A stretch of DNA of 7,468 nt, taken from positions 1 through 7,468 of the forward strand of contig JBCDDF010000086.1 in NCBI GenBank assembly GCA_039180525.1. The letters run 5' to 3'. Each line of letters begins with the position of its first letter. Position 1 is the first letter of the stretch. This document shows positions 6,473 through 7,468 of the stretch, in pieces. The translations under genes were made by a program, and so were the position numbers. The notes beneath the pieces were generated by a model. The model worked only from the letters and a program-made list of their open reading frames with translations, was not told the origin of the DNA and ran no database searches. This stretch comes from Halovulum sp039180525 (GTDB lineage Bacteria > Pseudomonadota > Alphaproteobacteria > Rhodobacterales > Rhodobacteraceae).

Positions 6473-6492
6473 CCGTCGTTGTCGTGTTTACT
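6464..6492 (+). promoter_or_regulatory. Candidate sigma-70-like promoter of bchG
   Basis: TTTCCA (6464-6469) as -35 and TTTACT (6487-6492) as -10, 17 bases apart, each match four of six consensus bases. The -35 lies inside the distal PpsR-type site and the -10 inside the proximal one, a layout expected for direct repression. Transcription would start near 6499, only a few bases before the ATG at 6502. Confidence 0.4.
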
Positions 6493-6497
6493 TTACA
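6480..6497. promoter_or_regulatory. PpsR/CrtJ-type operator, proximal site
   Basis: TGTCGTGTTTACTTTACA is a second TGT-N12-ACA match, 7 bp after the first, with centres 25 bp apart. Paired sites separated by 7-8 bp are the known arrangement for cooperative PpsR/CrtJ binding. It also contains a shorter perfect inverted repeat, CGTGT-N7-ACACG (6483-6499). It ends four bases before the bchG ATG. Confidence 0.87.
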
Positions 6498-6501
6498 CGT
6501 C

Positions 6502-7404
6502 ATGGCCACCGCATCGGATCTGCGACTCACGCGCACCGTTCCTCACCCCAAGGTGGTGTTGGAGCTGTTGAAGCCCGTGACTTGGTTTCCACCGATGTGG
6601 GCCTATCTCTGCGGTGTCGTGTCTTCCGGCGTGCCCATATCCGAACGCTGGGGGCTGTTCGCATTGGGCGTGGTGCTGGCCGGGCCAGTCGTCTGCGGCA
6701 TGAGCCAGGCCGCGAACGACTGGTGCGACCGGCATGTGGACGCCATCAACGAACCCGACCGACCGATCCCGTCGGGCCGGATGCCGGGACGCTGGGGGTT
6801 GTGGATTGCGCTGGGTATGAGCGCGATTGCGTTGCTGCTTGCCCTTCCCCTGGGGCCCTGGGGCTGGGGCGCGACCGCCGTGGCGGTGGTTTGCGCCTGG
6901 GCTTATTCGGCAGAGCCGATCCGCGCCAAGCGCTCGGGCTGGTGGGGGCCGGGCTTGGTGGGGCTCTGTTACGAGGGGCTGCCCTGGTTCACCGGGGCCG
7001 CGGTGATGACCGCCGTAGCACCCCGGGCGGAGGTCGTTGTCATCGCCGCGCTCTATGCGCTGGGCGCGCATGGCATCATGACGCTCAACGACTTCAAGGC
7101 GCTGGAGGGCGACCGCCGCACCGGCCTGCGCTCGCTGCCGGTGACGCTTGGGCCCGCACGGGCGGCGCGGCTGGCGTGCTGGGTCATGGCGGTGCCGCAA
7201 CTCGCGGTGATCGCGCTGCTGGCCGTCTGGGGCGCACCCTTGCAGGCGGGCATCGTCGCCGGCCTTCTGGCCTTGCAGGGGCTGGCCATGCGCAGGCTTC
7301 TGGCTGACCCGAAAGCGCACGCGCCCTGGTACAACGCGACCGGCGTCATGCTTTACGTGCTCGGCATGCTGGCCGCCGCCACAGCCCTGGGACAGATGCC
7401 ATGA
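6502..7404 (+). CDS. bchG: Bacteriochlorophyll synthase (bacteriochlorophyllide geranylgeranyl/phytyl transferase)
   Basis: This 300-residue inner-membrane UbiA-family prenyltransferase esterifies bacteriochlorophyllide a with geranylgeranyl (or phytyl) diphosphate, the closing prenylation step of bacteriochlorophyll synthesis. The two Asp-rich motifs that bind Mg-diphosphate are present: NDWCDRHVDAINEPDRPIPS (72-91) and LNDFKALEGDR (195-205). Other chlorophyll-synthase landmarks are PVTWFPPMWAYLCG (25-38), CGMSQAANDW, AYSAEPIRAKRSGWWGPG and CYEGLPWFTGA. About nine membrane segments are expected; length fits BchG. ATG 6502 is preferred to the in-frame GTG at 6484, which lies inside the proximal operator. 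Neither has a Shine-Dalgarno sequence. Regulation by PpsR is strongly suggested by the paired sites. The stop overlaps the start of the next gene by ATGA, so this is the first gene of an operon. Confidence 0.97.
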   Translation: MATASDLRLTRTVPHPKVVLELLKPVTWFPPMWAYLCGVVSSGVPISERWGLFALGVVLAGPVVCGMSQAANDWCDRHVDAINEPDRPIPSGRMPGRWGLWIALGMSAIALLLALPLGPWGWGATAVAVVCAWAYSAEPIRAKRSGWWGPGLVGLCYEGLPWFTGAAVMTAVAPRAEVVVIAALYALGAHGIMTLNDFKALEGDRRTGLRSLPVTLGPARAARLACWVMAVPQLAVIALLAVWGAPLQAGIVAGLLALQGLAMRRLLADPKAHAPWYNATGVMLYVLGMLAAATALGQMP

Positions 7405-7468
7405 ACGCCGCGGCGACCATAGAGGCACAACAGCCGGCCGCATCCCCCGCCCGGCGGCGGGGGCGGGG
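7401..7468 (+). CDS. Start of next photosynthesis gene, probably PucC-like (partial)
   Basis: An ATG overlaps the bchG stop (ATGA) and opens a frame of 22 codons that runs off the window, beginning MNAAATIEAQQ with an Arg-rich stretch after it. The visible part carries no diagnostic motif. In related purple-bacterial photosynthesis clusters bchG is commonly followed by a PucC/LhaA-like major facilitator protein (orf428) and then bchP, so that is the expected identity. This is context-based inference only; bchP itself is the alternative. Confidence 0.6.
   Translation, partial: MNAAATIEAQQPAASPARRRGR

Noticed and set aside
6493..7443. 316-codon minus-strand frame opposite bchG
   Set aside because: Antisense to a gene with all prenyltransferase motifs; composition is His/Gln/Arg-rich and uninformative.

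Overview
The window is high-GC DNA that reads as an alphaproteobacterium of the Rhodobacteraceae (anoxygenic phototroph) type. The best evidence is a clear bacteriochlorophyll synthase gene (bchG) near the right end. It is preceded by two TGT-N12-ACA palindromes, the recognised operator of the photosynthesis repressor PpsR/CrtJ. All supported genes are on the + strand; long minus-strand frames are GC-bias shadows. The organism is inferred from gene content and style, not from any search.

Left edge (1-335): the last 40 codons of an IS5-family (IS427-like) transposase, then about 210 bp without a gene that holds the probable end of the insertion element, a short direct repeat and a GAAA-loop hairpin. 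Region 336-3137: pncA (nicotinamidase) and pncB (nicotinate phosphoribosyltransferase), overlapping by ATGA, together convert nicotinamide to nicotinate mononucleotide for NAD salvage. Forty bases later comes a 10-TM EamA/DMT transporter. Region 3138-3377: intergenic, with a possible dispersed Rhodobacteraceae repeat and a perfect 10-bp hairpin.

Region 3378-6459: three overlapping genes that look like one operon: a UMF1/Atg22-like MFS permease, a penicillin-insensitive murein endopeptidase (mepA) with all zinc ligands visible, and a secreted PF13449 'esterase-like activity of phytase' protein. The first two suggest a cell-wall link, but the function of the group as a unit is not known to me.

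Region 6455-7468: tandem PpsR-type sites, a plausible sigma-70-like promoter overlapped by both sites, bchG, and the first 22 codons of a following gene overlapping by ATGA (in related photosynthesis gene clusters this is usually a PucC-like protein). The photosynthesis gene cluster therefore appears to begin here, with housekeeping genes to its left.

I see no evidence of a wholly new system. The most informative points are the paired operator/promoter arrangement with a predicted leaderless or near-leaderless bchG message, and the mepA-centred operon.
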